64,000 bases of DNA from Sipunculus nudus (taxonomy: Eukaryota; Annelida; Sipuncula; Golfingiida; Sipunculidae), in NCBI GenBank assembly GCA_026874595.1, contig CM049314.1, forward strand, positions 57,088,300 through 57,152,299. The letters run 5' to 3'. The notes beneath the pieces were generated by a model, which saw only the letters and a list, made by a program, of their open reading frames with translations, was not told the origin of the DNA and searched no databases. Below are positions 46,826-58,075 of this stretch, piece after piece. Within the stretch, counting starts at the first letter, position 1. Each line of letters starts with the position of its first letter. Made by a program: the position numbers and the translations under genes.

Positions 46826-48126
46826 AACATATATTTATATAAATGGTCTCAAGGTTATTACTGCTAAGAAACATATTTAACACACCTGTGATGGATGTAT
46901 GAGGTTGTTTATCAACAAGTTGTTTTTAAACACAGCCATGTTGACAAAAGGAAAAAATCATGTAACCTAAGATGTTATAGGTTGCATATATATGTGGAGG
47001 CTGAAAGGTCAATAGTTGCAAAACACCATTTCCCATAGATGCTGGCAGATGTCCTTGCTGAATGTTTTGAATTATTTTGGCAAGGTCCCCAAATGCCATT
47101 GGGTAATAACAAAATAAATATACTTTATGTGGTGGGTTCAGCATTTTAAGGCCTATTTTTGTCAAATGTTCAAGTGATTATCTTTAGCAATTAGATGTCA
47201 GATCAGAATAGGCTGCTTTGTCATAATGATTTCAAATAAAACATGACAGGACCTTAAAATAGCAGGCTTCGATTGAAAATATTTCTGTAGACATTATGGA
47301 ATAAATTAAAAGTAAATAAGCATTTGTAAAAGCATTATTTAACACAGGAAGGTTGAAGGACCCACATCGACCAGCAATGACGTAATTTAGGACAGTCCAT
47401 GACAGGGCATGATTGATCCAGTGTTGTCAGATAAAAGAAGGCTATCATCCCGGAATCAATATGTGACCTGAAGGGGTCAACAGCCAGATATCTTTCTCAA
47501 ACTTTAGAAAGCATCCGTGAAATGCCCTTAGCTTCCTGTTTTGATACACTCCCCAGTCTTGTAATATTCATATAAAATAATGTACACATCTCATTCATTA
47601 AGATATCCAATATGGTGAAGCCTGCAGATTTCATAATTAGGACCCCTCCGTTAGTCTGTTACCCTCTTTTATGTACATTATCTGCATGAAGAACAGTTGA
47701 AAATATACTTTTAAATTTTAACAGAGGATATAGTCCAATTAGATGATCTGCAGTCATGAATTTTCAGACCTTTCAGAAATCGAATATGGATGCTAAACAT
47801 TAATGATCATGGAATTCATTCTGCGAGCAATATAAGTACATTTGAGATATAACCATGAAATTTGTAATAGAGTGTGGTTTGGATGCGAGTCAATATGTAC
47901 TATCAAATTCAGACCCATCAGAAATCCAATATGGATGCCAGGGAATGTTTGAGATTCTATTCATATTGGATCCCTAATTTGTTGACCTTGATGATTCCAA
48001 CTATAGCTGGTTGATTAGGTGATAACCCTGTATATTTGGTATGTTAGATATATCCTTAAAATTCTGTTTGGATATAGATGAGCCCCAACTGCATTGTATA
48101 CACTCAGTGAGGTCCTGTTCTACCAC
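46826..48126. other. mostly unique DNA with a spaced direct repeat
   Basis: A ~32-bp direct repeat (TTCAGACC then TCAGAAATC and AATATGGATGC) occurs at 47763-47794 and 47908-47939, 145 bp apart. The stretch 47340-47560 is more complex and holds TGACGTAA, GGACAGTCCATGACAG (47390-47405), TGATTGAT and AGATAA, a possible regulatory block. Confidence 0.35.
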
Positions 48127-48328
48127 CTTCTCTGTGTTGTCCCAAGGGGTTCATTATATTCTTGAAGAGTAGCAATTTCCCTAATAGTCGTGGTGCTGGG
48201 GTGGTAGTCTGGCTGTTGTGGTTTCCCCAGTGGGAGATTAAGGGAGCACAGCCAAGACCACAAGACAAATTGTAGTAATTGATACCCCGGTTCTGAACTG
48301 TGCCGATGATAGACGCATGTACAGTTAC
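48127..48328 (-). CDS. candidate internal exon, frame ambiguous
   Basis: On the minus strand GCTTTTAACAG (intron AG at 48330-48329) precedes 202 nt open in two frames, ending at GAGAAG|GTGGTA. One frame gives HRHSSEPGYQLLQF...REIATLQEYNEPLG, the other ASIIGTVQNRGINYYNLSCG. GC content is above background and the peptides have mixed composition. I recognise neither. Two open frames in one GC-richer patch weaken the case. Confidence 0.2.
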
Positions 48329-49752
48329 CTGTTAAAAGCATTATATATCATGAAACATTAAACCATTGGATTTAAATATAAACTTTACTTATTTTACATG
48401 ATTATACACCTAGTTAAATAACTAACACACAGTTCTTTCCATGGCTATAGTCTGTTGGGGTTGAGAAAACTGGAGGACCATGAGAAAACCACAGACTTTG
48501 AATGGACCACAACAAGCTGCTCTCATAGCCATGCCTGGTTGATAGTGGAAAGGGCCAGTGTTTACATACCTGACTTGACTTTCTAGGCCCCAGGCATGAG
48601 GCCTATGGTTGTGTCAGTGTGGGTTCATATCAACACAAGGATGGGGGAAAAGAGGATGCATTCTTTTAAAAATAAGTAAAACTTCACTAAGAAGAGGGGG
48701 ATCAGCTTTGTTTTACAAAAAAATATTAATTAACAGTTAGAAAAAAGGTGATCTCTCACTGTAAGCCACCTAGATATACCCCTGAGTTGTTTAACAAACA
48801 TGTAAATCTGATTTATTTGGCAAGTTTGAAGTTCAAGTAATACTGAGGTTGAATTTTTCACAAGACAAATACATTTAAATATTTAATAAATCAATGGTCA
48901 TCAGTGACAGAATTTTTAAATTTTTTTTTTTGTATTCACAATATCGGGAGCTGAACACACAAATTATTTTTATCACAGTTGTTCTAGGATAATCACAGTT
49001 GTATCTAATTGGAATGTGTGACTACCATATTCAATGTGGATAGGTGGTAGTGTTGCCATAGTTACCTAGAAGTCCACGTGTGACATAGACCTGGGTTTTA
49101 ATGACAATTGCAGGTGGGCTTAATGGTGCGAAAATGGGTCATTTCAGGTCACACCTGTTATGTATATTGACCTCTGACCTCAGCCTTGACCCTTTATATT
49201 TAATAACTGCCAGATGATCAGGGCAGCAGCTGCATGCTTTCCTGGTACCTTGACCTGATCAGGTGTTAAGTGTCCAGTAAATCACTGTATGATTAATTAT
49301 ACACAGATGTAACAAGATTTTTTTTTACTTTTTGGCATATTTTAAACTTCATATGATTCAGACTTTAACTGTAATTTTGTTTAATTTGGTAATTTCATTT
49401 GTAATAAATATTTGCCATTACTGATATATAGTATAATATCTATATAGTTAAGAATATTTAACATATTAATGATCATGTATTATGCAGCAGTGGTCAAAAT
49501 ATGTTACATGGTATGTGTAATTATGACAAGTGATAAATCATGCTTCATGAAAAGTCAAAGGAAATAATTAAACTTCAAATTTATATCTGTGTTTTGACAA
49601 GAGATGGAGAGAAACTCTCAAACAAAACTTGCAAAGGCATAGACAGTTGTTTAAATGGTGTATAGCTCTTGAATATTTATGTGAAAAATATCCTTGCAAC
49701 AGAATTTATAGACATTTGCCTTTGTAACTTATATATGTTACATATATTACAG
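48329..49752. other. unique AT-rich DNA
   Basis: No repeat or supportable gene is seen. Confidence 0.4.
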
Positions 49753-49854
49753 GTCATAATTTCAAATCACTATGGTTACCAAGATAGAGTTCATGCTAAT
49801 TTTAAAACAGCAATCAGATACAGAAAGTTACAGTCTGCCATCAGTTCACAAGAG
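49753..49854 (+). CDS. candidate internal exon, unrecognised
   Basis: After ATATATTACAG (AG at 49751-49752), 102 nt are open in only one frame (34 codons, SNHYGYQDRVHANFKTAI within) and end at CAAGAG|GTGATG. The other two frames stop early. The peptide's mix of His, Tyr, Gln, Arg and Asp is unlike translated AT-rich noncoding DNA. The unit is phase 0 at both ends. It lies 142 bp before another exon-like segment on the same strand (49997), but that one needs a phase-1 donor, so they do not join directly unless a weaker donor (ATCA|GTTCAC, 49844) is used or an exon lies between. Family unknown. Confidence 0.3.
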
Positions 49855-49996
49855 GTGATGGAGTCCAGAGACCAGTAACATCCATGCTGTAGGCCTCATC
49901 TTCCCAGTAATAGAGAGGTTTTATAAATAAACAAACCATGACATATGCCAAAATATCTGAAGTGTGTGTGTAAACCTCTGTCCTTCTGTTTGTTAG

Positions 49997-50163
49997 TGAT
50001 ACTAGGAAGAAATGGACGTGAACAAGCTGGCTGTACCCAGATGACACGAAATCGACGACCTGCATGGAATGATAGGAATGTGTATGAAGTGTTCAATATC
50101 ACAGAATACAAGATCTGGGACTGGACAGCCCCATTGAGAAATAAACACATTAAAACCAGTTAA
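49997..50163 (+). CDS. candidate terminal exon, unrecognised
   Basis: A strong pyrimidine tract and acceptor (CTCTGTCCTTCTGTTTGTTAG, AG at 49995-49996, partly quoted) is followed by 2 nt plus 54 open codons to TAA at 50161-50163. The peptide is basic and Trp/Asn-rich (RNRRPAWNDRNVYEVF, then WDWTAPLRNKH near the C terminus), a mixed composition typical of real protein. The DNA is GC-richer than the flanks. AATAAA lies inside the coding end (about 50139). I do not recognise it; small ciliary/axonemal proteins have a similar flavour, but that is only an impression. With 49753-49854 it is the best candidate for a cellular gene in the window. Confidence 0.35.
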
Positions 50164-50889
50164 GGAGTGTTTCCATGTGTGTAAATATGTGTGAAAAATC
50201 AGTTATATGATTTTGTAACTGGGGTGTTTCCATGTGTCCGTTGACCTGCATGTATGCGTTTGTGCATATATATGCGTGAAAACTGCCATAGGAGCGTTTT
50301 CAAATGTAGGGTCACAGTGAACTCGGGTATTCTAGGTAAAATTACATCACTTCACCATAATTTTGTGGAAGGCCTGCTTGAATCACTGTACAAATATATA
50401 AGTCTGCCAGTTCACGCTATATGCACACATGGGAACACACCTATTTTTTCAAGCATATATGCACATATGCATATACGCATACATTGAAACACACCTTTAT
50501 CGAAAAATAAAACCTTCCAAAGTGATTGGAATAGAGGGGTCCCCAAAAAGTGGGGTTTGCCTGAGACTATTTAAATCGGTTGAAATCACAATACAAGGTA
50601 TTATGAAAAGGTTCAACAGTTAAGGACCAATAAAAGGTGATGAAGAATGGTTAATTACAGGTTTCTTACCAAATTTGTGCCTTTATAATTCATATATGTG
50701 TTGTGCCTTCAAATGTGAAGGCTGCAATAAGAAATTTTGTTCTTTACCCAGTGCAAATGCCATAATGACTGAAGTTTTGAGCCAGTTATCTCAAATCTGT
50801 GTATTTCATGTAACTGAGAGAGAATATTCATATATATCTAGTTTTGTCTTGAACCAGATTTGTCCTAACTTTATTTGCTTTTAACAATA
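50164..50889. other. unique DNA downstream of exon candidates
   Basis: Possible polyadenylation signal AATAAA at about 50507. Short open frames have no motif. Confidence 0.35.
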
Positions 50890-51115
50890 TATGTCCTTAC
50901 TTAGTTTTTTCCTTATCTAAATTTTGTTTTTATCTAAGGTTTTTCAGTGGATATCTAAGTTTTGTCCTTATTTAAGTTTTTTCCTTATGTAAGTTTTGTT
51001 CTTATCTAAGATTTGTCCATGGATAACTAAGTTTTGTCCATATTTTAGTTTTTTCCTTATCTAAGATTTGTCCTTATTTAGGTCTTTTTCCTTATCTTAG
51101 ATTGGTCTTTATATA
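50890..51115 (+). repeat. degenerate ~18-bp T-rich minisatellite
   Basis: Irregular units close to AGTTTTGTCCTTATCTA repeat about twelve times, with variants AGTTTTTTCCTTATGTA and AGATTTGTCCTTATTTA. Confidence 0.8.
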
Positions 51116-51346
51116 GTTTTGCCCTGGTCAGAGCACTGGGCAGTTTTCTCTTCAGCAGATTCCTCAGTTATTGCTGCTAATGTGAAGACTGACAGCACAG
51201 AAAGATAAACCCAGCTGGCCTGATTATAGACAGACCAGTCAGTAACCACAGTCTGTTAGTAATTGTTCTCCAGCCTCTAGGTGCTGCTCCAGGCTGACTG
51301 CCAGCACCTCCTCCTTTGATCAGGCTGACCAGCTGTAAAGTACCAA

Positions 51347-51434
51347 CTCCACAATGATTGGTCTCTGACTCCACAATGATTGGTCTCTGACTCCACAATG
51401 ATTGGTCTCTGACTCCACAATGATTGGTCTTGCA
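51347..51434 (+). repeat. 22-bp minisatellite, four units
   Basis: Units at 51347, 51369, 51391 and 51413 read CTCCACAATGATTGGTCTCT then GA; the first three are identical and the fourth diverges at its end. Each holds ATTGG, the inverse CCAAT box, so four such boxes lie exactly 22 bp apart. Confidence 0.95.
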
Positions 51435-53835
51435 GGACGAATCATACCACCATGATAAACACAGGGAATTACTGGTCGTTTGGTTAACTGGCCATTAACT
51501 GTTGTTACAGGTATTATTGCAGTTTTCTGCAACTTAAATAGACAATAAGAAAGTCTCGCAGGTCAAATACATAATTTATATCGCCATCATTTAAATATAC
51601 ATATTAACAACATATCAATAATATGACTATTACATATTTTTTTGGTCACTGTCCATATTTGAAGATACCATAAAAGTATCCTATAACTTAACTTATGCAT
51701 GCTGTTTCTTTGGGTACCTGCTGGTTTGAAATGTGATGCATCACAATTAAGCTTTCTTCATCTTTACTCAACAGAAGCTTTCTTCACCTTTATGCACTGC
51801 AGAAATTTTCTGCATCTGAAAGTACATTAGTGTTTCAATCGTGTTTTTGCTGTATTTTATATAATGATTGTCTAAACTCTTACCAAATTATATTACAATC
51901 CAAAAATTCACACACAAATGCATGATAATGGAGACTATGCTAGATAATATGAACAAAGATATGATGTATTGAAATATTTTGGACTTGCTCAATTTATTGA
52001 ACAACACATAACAAAAATGCACAGATGTGTGTAGAAATGCAAAGAAATGTGTGGAAAGGTATGTCTTGAAAACATGGCCTCTTTCATGTCCAGTGGTACA
52101 AGGGTAAAATGTGAGAGTGCCTGAACTCAACAAAAGTACTCTGCATCTTCACTGGTTAAAACCTTTCTGCATCTTTTTCTCAGCAGATGCCTTTGCATCT
52201 TTTAATCAACAGATAACTTCTGGATGATTATTGTACAGTTCAGTCAACATCTTTAAGAGACTTTCATAGACAACTTAATGTTGTGCAGGTAAATTTACCT
52301 GATGGCTAACTGTGGTTTGCTTTATTTTTTCATGATTTATTTTTTCATGATTTCTTCATTTTGAACATTTTGTGAGGGTTTCATTTTCATGATTGCACAA
52401 GAACATATAAAATCTAAGTATAGCATGATTTGTATCGATTTAAAGTTTTAAAAAAATCCTACAATATCTTATTTCTTTTTCAGTCATTAAATTAGGACTT
52501 GTATCACAGTATATCTGTATCACAGTCTGTGTGTACAGCTAATGCATGGACCAGTTTCAAAACCAGGCACAAATTATTTGCTAATGAGGTTAGTTTCAGA
52601 GCTAGTCATCTTAGTTGAGAAGGCATCTTCCCAAGGGTTTCATATTCGCGATTTTTTCACATTTGTTAATATCGCGAAATTGAAACCCTTGTGAATAAAA
52701 AGGCAACTGCAACATATATTAAATATAGGCACAGGTTTCCATCCACACTGTCCTGGTCATTTCATCAGATCTGTCTGTCATTTGCTGATGATTGTGGCTA
52801 CTTCATTAGCCCATGAACAATCAAGAGGTGACTCAAGGTTTTGGTTGATATATAGAATTCACAAGATTCATCTGTTCAAGTTCATATGGATCAGTTTGAG
52901 TTTTTCCCAAGAACAATGGGTACTAGGATTAATATGAGTCACAACTAAAGTTCTGTGAAAAAAAAGACCAACCAGCTGAATGTTGGTGCTTTCACAAAAT
53001 ACATTAAGTTGTTACAACTGCATAATTGGTTTTAAGTAAAACTCAGACTGTATTGTTGTGATGAATATTATCATCTTTAGTATCTGTTGTCTTTCAGGTA
53101 GAAGTGGGATGTCTACATGTAAATGTTACTTTGAAGAGCAGTAAGTGTTTGCTGTGGTATAATGATATATTTAAAAAATTTAAAAAGACAAACATCTTCT
53201 TATTTCAAGTTAACATAGGAAATTGTTACTTGAAGACAGTAGAAAGTTTGGCAAAGTTTAAAAGCTGATAGAAGAGTTAACTGGAGAAATGTGTCTGATC
53301 CAGTAATGTGCCACTGTAATGGCCACTTGACCGCAAGGATAAGGAGCATAATGAATTTACATGACAGCCGGAACATTATTGTCAATTATCCCATGTTTGA
53401 CAGTCACTGGATCTGTTGACACTGGTATAACACTTGATATGAGTGGGACAGGGCAGCAGGTCTCAAGTACTTAAACAGTAAACAGAACAGCAGGCCCTCA
53501 GACTGCAGCAGGTCCAGGTAGCTGTAACAGCACCTAGCAGCCTCCTGAAGTCTCAATGGTGCTGCAGCAACTAGCATCCTCATCCAGATTATCTCAGCAT
53601 CTCCTCGGGAGAGTGTGTAAATTGTTTCTCTCAGCATGCTTTAGCCTGTCAGTTTGTGAGGTTGATTTCACAGCCAGCGCTGTACCAGCTACCTTTCATG
53701 TGCCAGCATGCTGTAATCTTGACACGCCAGTTATGGAAGTAGTCAATTTGTAAGGTCTCTTGACCTCTGATCTTTAGGCGAAAGTTTAGGTACCTACTCC
53801 GATAATGTCACATGATTATCGCTGCATACACTTAC
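51435..53835. other. unique DNA; hairpin repeat at 52632
   Basis: The stretch 53400-53760 is GC-richer, with open frames on both strands and no clear splice pattern. It may be regulatory. A small foldback at 52632-52691 is listed separately. Confidence 0.3.
52632..52691. repeat. small foldback, CAAGGGTTTCA...TTCGCGAT arms
   Basis: Arms 52632-52652 and 52671-52691 are inverted repeats (19 of 21 bases pair) around an 18-nt loop. Related GAGGGTTTCATTTTC-type words occur at about 12525 and 52370, so it is probably a dispersed mini-element. Confidence 0.75.
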
Positions 53836-53991
53836 TCTTGAAGAGGGTTCGCTACAGAAACTTAAGACCTCAGGCTTCAGCTCTCCGGAGTAAGGCCTCT
53901 TTGTTGGTTTGGAGGTAGATCCATTTCTTACATTGAAAATTTCTCTGTTCCAGGTGTTCGAGTGGCATATACCATGCTGCTCAACAGGCAT
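53836..53991 (-). CDS. candidate first coding exon, unrecognised
   Basis: On the minus strand an ATG at 53991 opens 52 codons (MPVEQHGICHSNTWN..., later SKPTKRPYSGELKPEVLSF) and meets an excellent donor CAAGA|GTAAGT at 53835/53834, phase 0. The composition is Ser/Pro/Lys-rich and protein-like. The start context is mediocre, and an alternative is an internal exon using AATGTAAG as acceptor near 53934. No family is recognised and no downstream exon is identified. Confidence 0.3.
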
Positions 53992-55929
53992 GGATACCTT
54001 TCTGGAATATAATAGCAGTTCATTTTCTGTACATGTTAATCAAACATGAAGTTGACTTTTATAGGATATCTATCAGGAATTTTGAAGGGCAAAATAAACG
54101 GATATTATAAGTAAATCCAGGGTCGTGGTGTGGTTTTAAATTATCAGAATTATATCAGCATCATTTGTTTATTTATATGTTTATGATACAGTTAAGGAAA
54201 GGATGCCAGTGTTCTATGATTAACTCTTAAGAAGCTTTCCAATTTGTTTTATATCAGGTCTCTGCTAACTGCTCTTGAATGTTGTTCCTACTGGCAACTT
54301 ATTATTTTGTGATACTGCAGATAATGGTAAATACAATGTCTGTGCCAAGGGTTTTAGGATTTTAGAGACTGGAACCAGTTTACATTCATGCTTCACTAAT
54401 GTTCAGTGTTACTTTTAGCCAGGAGCCAGTCTGTATGTGATCAGAAAAGGTTTGTAGTGAAATGAATCACTCCACATGAATCTTAGAATTTTATTTTTTT
54501 AAGGCATGTTTTGTGTTAATTCTTGTTCAGCTGGAGCTTGTCAGTACAGGTCATTACCAGATGTTTTTTTTTATCCATAGCTACTCTATACAGGTGTTTT
54601 TCAAGAACTGCATAAGACCATGAATGTAGCCTACCGGTACACTAATACCGATAACATTTTAAAAGAAATTTTTTTATGGTCAGAAGCAACTTAAATGTTT
54701 CATTTAGATAACCATATTTGTTGGAAAGGAGCTAGTTTTGGATACTGGCATTCATGATAAGGGCAGGAGTCTAGTCCACCTTATAAGACTTTACAAAGGT
54801 ATATGGGTGGGATAGAATCCAATACACACTGCAGTTTTTTTAAAAAAATATGTTGATTGAGTGGGTACGTCGAGCCTGTGAGCAGATTCTAGACAGTTCC
54901 TAAACTAAAGAAAAGGGATTGATTTAGTTATGAGTGGTATATTGCCCCTCTGACTTAAAAAAACAGTGCTGACTGTCAGAGTGCCATGCCTTCCAGTATC
55001 TAGAAACTTACTTCAGATCTTGAAAATGCAAATATTTTCAGCATTTTTGACAAAACCTAATAGTAGCATACATTGTTGATGTTAATTCATCAGTCTTAGC
55101 CTAATGTTTAGATTTACAAGGTATTTTCAATGTTTTAGATGCAATAGGATGGATGGCCGTTGCAGTGCATTTTCCTGTATGTCACACCAAAGTCTATCAG
55201 TCTAATATTATAAATGCCAACTGAGTCTGTGTATTCACTGAGCACTGTTAACTTATGGTTATAATAAAGTTTTATGAGATATGTTATTATTCTCATAAGT
55301 AATGGTGAAAAGTTATTACTCTTTCATGCAAGGTCATGTGAGGTCACTGTACTTGACTTTGACATTATGATACCTCCCTAGAGGAGGGGCTGCATCAGGG
55401 AAGATGAAACAGGATGCTATCATTAATCAAATCTGATGCAAGTGTTGCCTTTGATCTGATATCGCTGACTTCACTGATGATGCTGTTCTCAAGGGCTGTC
55501 CCAGCCTGACAGCACTGTGAACCTGAGAGAACCCCCCCTCAGCAAGGTCCAGATCAGGGGACTGTTAATGTAACCCATGAGTGTGATGGTTATCTGGCTT
55601 TCATGGTTAGACTGGATGGGGACAGTCCATGACAGTACTGATGTATTATCTACATCAGAAAAGCCAGATAGATAATCACGTAATTATGTCAGCTGTACAG
55701 AACATGTAGACCTGTGTGTGGTTTAAATTGGTATCCCCCTGCCAATATTGACCATTCTATGTAATCAGCGGTGATTATTGAATAAGCCTTGGATGTCACA
55801 TCTGAAATGCCTACATACAGGGGAGTAATCTGTATCATTGTCTGTCAAGGGACTGGGTTTAGCCTTTCTGTGTTTGAAGTGGACTTCATAGCTATCTGAA
55901 GGTCTCATTTAATTATCCTCCATACACAA
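53992..55929. other. unique DNA; possible regulatory block at 55380-55760
   Basis: The block at 55380-55760 is more complex than its surroundings. It holds GGACAGTCCATGACAG (55620-55635, shared exactly with 47390-47405), a short perfect hairpin CTGATGTA-TTATC-TACATCAG at 55638-55658, and CACGTAATTATG. The rest is AT-rich with nothing recognised. Confidence 0.3.
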
Positions 55930-56310
55930 AATGGTGGATTTTAAAACCAGTCATATATTCACCTTACTTTTCTGTAGAATTTGTTTGATTTATGGCTTAC
56001 TCTGGACGAAGGTAGGACATTTTGGACAAGGACGTTTCAGACACAGACATTCCGGATTAGGACATTCCAGACTAGGACGTTTTGGACAGGCCTTTTTGCA
56101 ATATTTTGGAGGCAAATGAATATTATATCATTAAACATATTTGTACATTGATACAATAATATTTATATTAACAAAAGGTCTTTTTTTTCTGGTGTTAATG
56201 TGATCTGTCCGAAACGTCCTACCTTGCAAAAAGGCCTTTCCTTAGTGTCCTTGTCTGGAAAGTCCTAGTCTGAAAGTCCATGTCCGAAACTTCTGTCCAC
56301 CACTCTGGAC
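55930..56310. repeat. foldback with ~15-bp GGACATTCCAGACTA units
   Basis: The left arm (about 56003-56100) is a tandem run of ~15-bp units related to GGACATTCCAGACTA, ending GGCCTTTTTGCAA. The right arm (about 56205-56300) is the inverse (TTGCAAAAAGGCC, then TCCTTGTCTGGAAAGTCCTA). The centre is AT-rich. The left flank matches that of the 46109-46825 structure. A single-arm relative is at 59245. Confidence 0.8.
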
Positions 56311-56744
56311 ACATATATTGCTTTTCTGAATACATGAATACAAGTAATTATGGCCCTACTTGAAAAGCCGTTCCCTAAAGTGATAGTGGTCAGTCTGTCC
56401 TTCTGTCTGTCTGTCAGTGACACTTTCTTTTGCTTGAACTAGTTGAAGTTTCTCAAAAAGTTCATTTGATCTTTCTCAAATACACAGGGATAACTGGTGG
56501 CTATTAGGCCTCTAGCCCTAGTGAATTACAGACCCATTGAAAAACAATAATTTGAAAGTAAACAGTGTAGTAGGTTTTGTATATAAAAATCACTTTTATT
56601 GAACGAGTTACCTTCATTTCAGTGGGCTTAGAAAGTATTGTGGACGTGGACACTGTAATGTTCAGAATCAGCGGAAAACAAGCCTACTAGTTTAATTTAC
56701 ATATCTTATATTTTTTCTAGTGTGTTAGCTAAATCAAATGTTTG
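56311..56744. other. unique DNA with a GTCTGTCTGTC-led fragment
   Basis: Positions 56390-56500 (CTGTCTGTCTGTCAGTGACA, then TTTCTCAAATACACAGGGA) resemble the start of the 37680 repeat family. Nothing else is seen. Confidence 0.35.
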
Positions 56745-57110
56745 CCGAAGACGAAAAAACTTGCTTGCATAACTGGGAAACTGGTTATACGGTCCAATGG
56801 CCGAAACCGCAAGTATAAAGGCATTGCGTCTCAAAACACTGTCGTTTACAAGATCAGGTTCAGTTCTTGAATGGCATGGCTGGGTCTCCCCTGCTGGGTT
56901 TGGTAGAGGTAATGTGGGTTGCTTCTGGCTTTGCGGCTGGGGATGCTGTAGCTTTCCTGAAAAGATACCGATTCGAGATGGACGGGGGTGGCCTTTGCAG
57001 CTCTCCGCTTGGCTTGGTGTGGCATTGCGTCTGTTGGCTCAGAGAACGTGCTTAAGGAGCGCACGGGGCTGAGGTCTTGACCACAGCAACCTGTAGCTGC
57101 TGGAAGAGCG
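56745..57110 (-). repeat. ~350-bp duplicated sequence, copy 1
   Basis: GC-rich for the window and ~75-80% similar to 58712-59060. Both share GACGAAAAAACTTGCTT, AAACACTGTCGT, GGCATGGCTGGGTCTCC, GTGGGTTGCTTCTG, GGAGCGCACrGGGCTGAGGT and CCACAGCAACCTGTAGCTGC. The minus strand is open in corresponding frames in both copies, with a shared Pro/Gln-rich peptide (KxQHPQPQxQKQPT), but each copy has stops elsewhere. It may be a fragment of an unidentified mobile-element or gene sequence. Strand is assigned from that frame only. Confidence 0.7.
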
Positions 57111-57545
57111 TAAACTTTCTTTGGCTTTGGCTTCGTTAAATCATATGTGAATATATAGGTGTCTAATATATTACATTTTATCACATGAGGTTGATATTCA
57201 ACTTTGTCAGAGCTCCAGTACCTGGAAAAAATGGATTCTAGAAGCTCTGTACCGTGGATGGGCATTGATGTTATATACATGGTTGTCACTCCCTTACATC
57301 TCAGTCAAAGGAAAAAATACTGCGCGATGGGTTGACATGGGACTGTATAGTAAAAACTGTGGACATGAAACAGGATGTTGGATGCGTGTGACTAGGGGAA
57401 TACCTGTAGAACACACTGGGACGGCTTTTCCTGCCAGCCAATTTAAGCGTGACGTATTACAGGGTCCCTTGGAGAGGCTGGAAATTAATTGACTTCTATG
57501 TTGTACTATGTTGCAGTGCTTGCTTCATAGTTTGGATCAATTCGG
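57111..57545. other. unique DNA
   Basis: Short open frames only, no motif. Confidence 0.35.
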
Positions 57546-58075
57546 TTGGAGGTGCAGACTGGACCAGACCAGTCCCTGGTGGTAAGGTCCCTCACTACAG
57601 TGGTCTAGTCTGGTTCAGCTGTAGGTGGTCCCGTACTAAGGATGGACTAGTTCAAGTGGTATGGTCCATTTATTGAATTAATTATTATAAAAATGATTGT
57701 TTGAAATAATAAATAATTATAAAATTATACCAGCTGATGCAAAAAAAAAAAAAAGATTATTAAGTAAATAAACCAGCTGACCCAACCAGACCCTGGAATT
57801 CTGTGACTAAACTAGCTAGAAAATCTTGCTGGATACAATATTTCAGGCAGTGGGTTTAACATTTATTGTAGTTAAGGAGTCTTTACTTATAACCTACTTA
57901 CTACCTACAAACACAAGCTGAATGTTGCAGGTTGAAACTTAGCACATGAAAGAAATACAGCAATAACACAAACCATTTAATTTCAGAAGGAGTGGTCTGG
58001 ACTGGTTGGCTCCAGGGGTATGCGGTCTGATATTTTGTGTTGCTGGTCCAGTCCAGCCAAAAATTGTCAACCTCT
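57546..58075. repeat. cluster of GGTCTGG/CCAGACC words
   Basis: ACTGGACCAGACCAGTCC (57558), GGTCTAGTCTGGTTCAGC (57602), CCCAACCAGACCCTGG (57781), GGTCTGGACTGGTTGGC (57990) and GGTCCAGTCCAGCC (58046) form an irregular set of direct and inverted words, suggesting a decayed foldback element. Confidence 0.4.
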
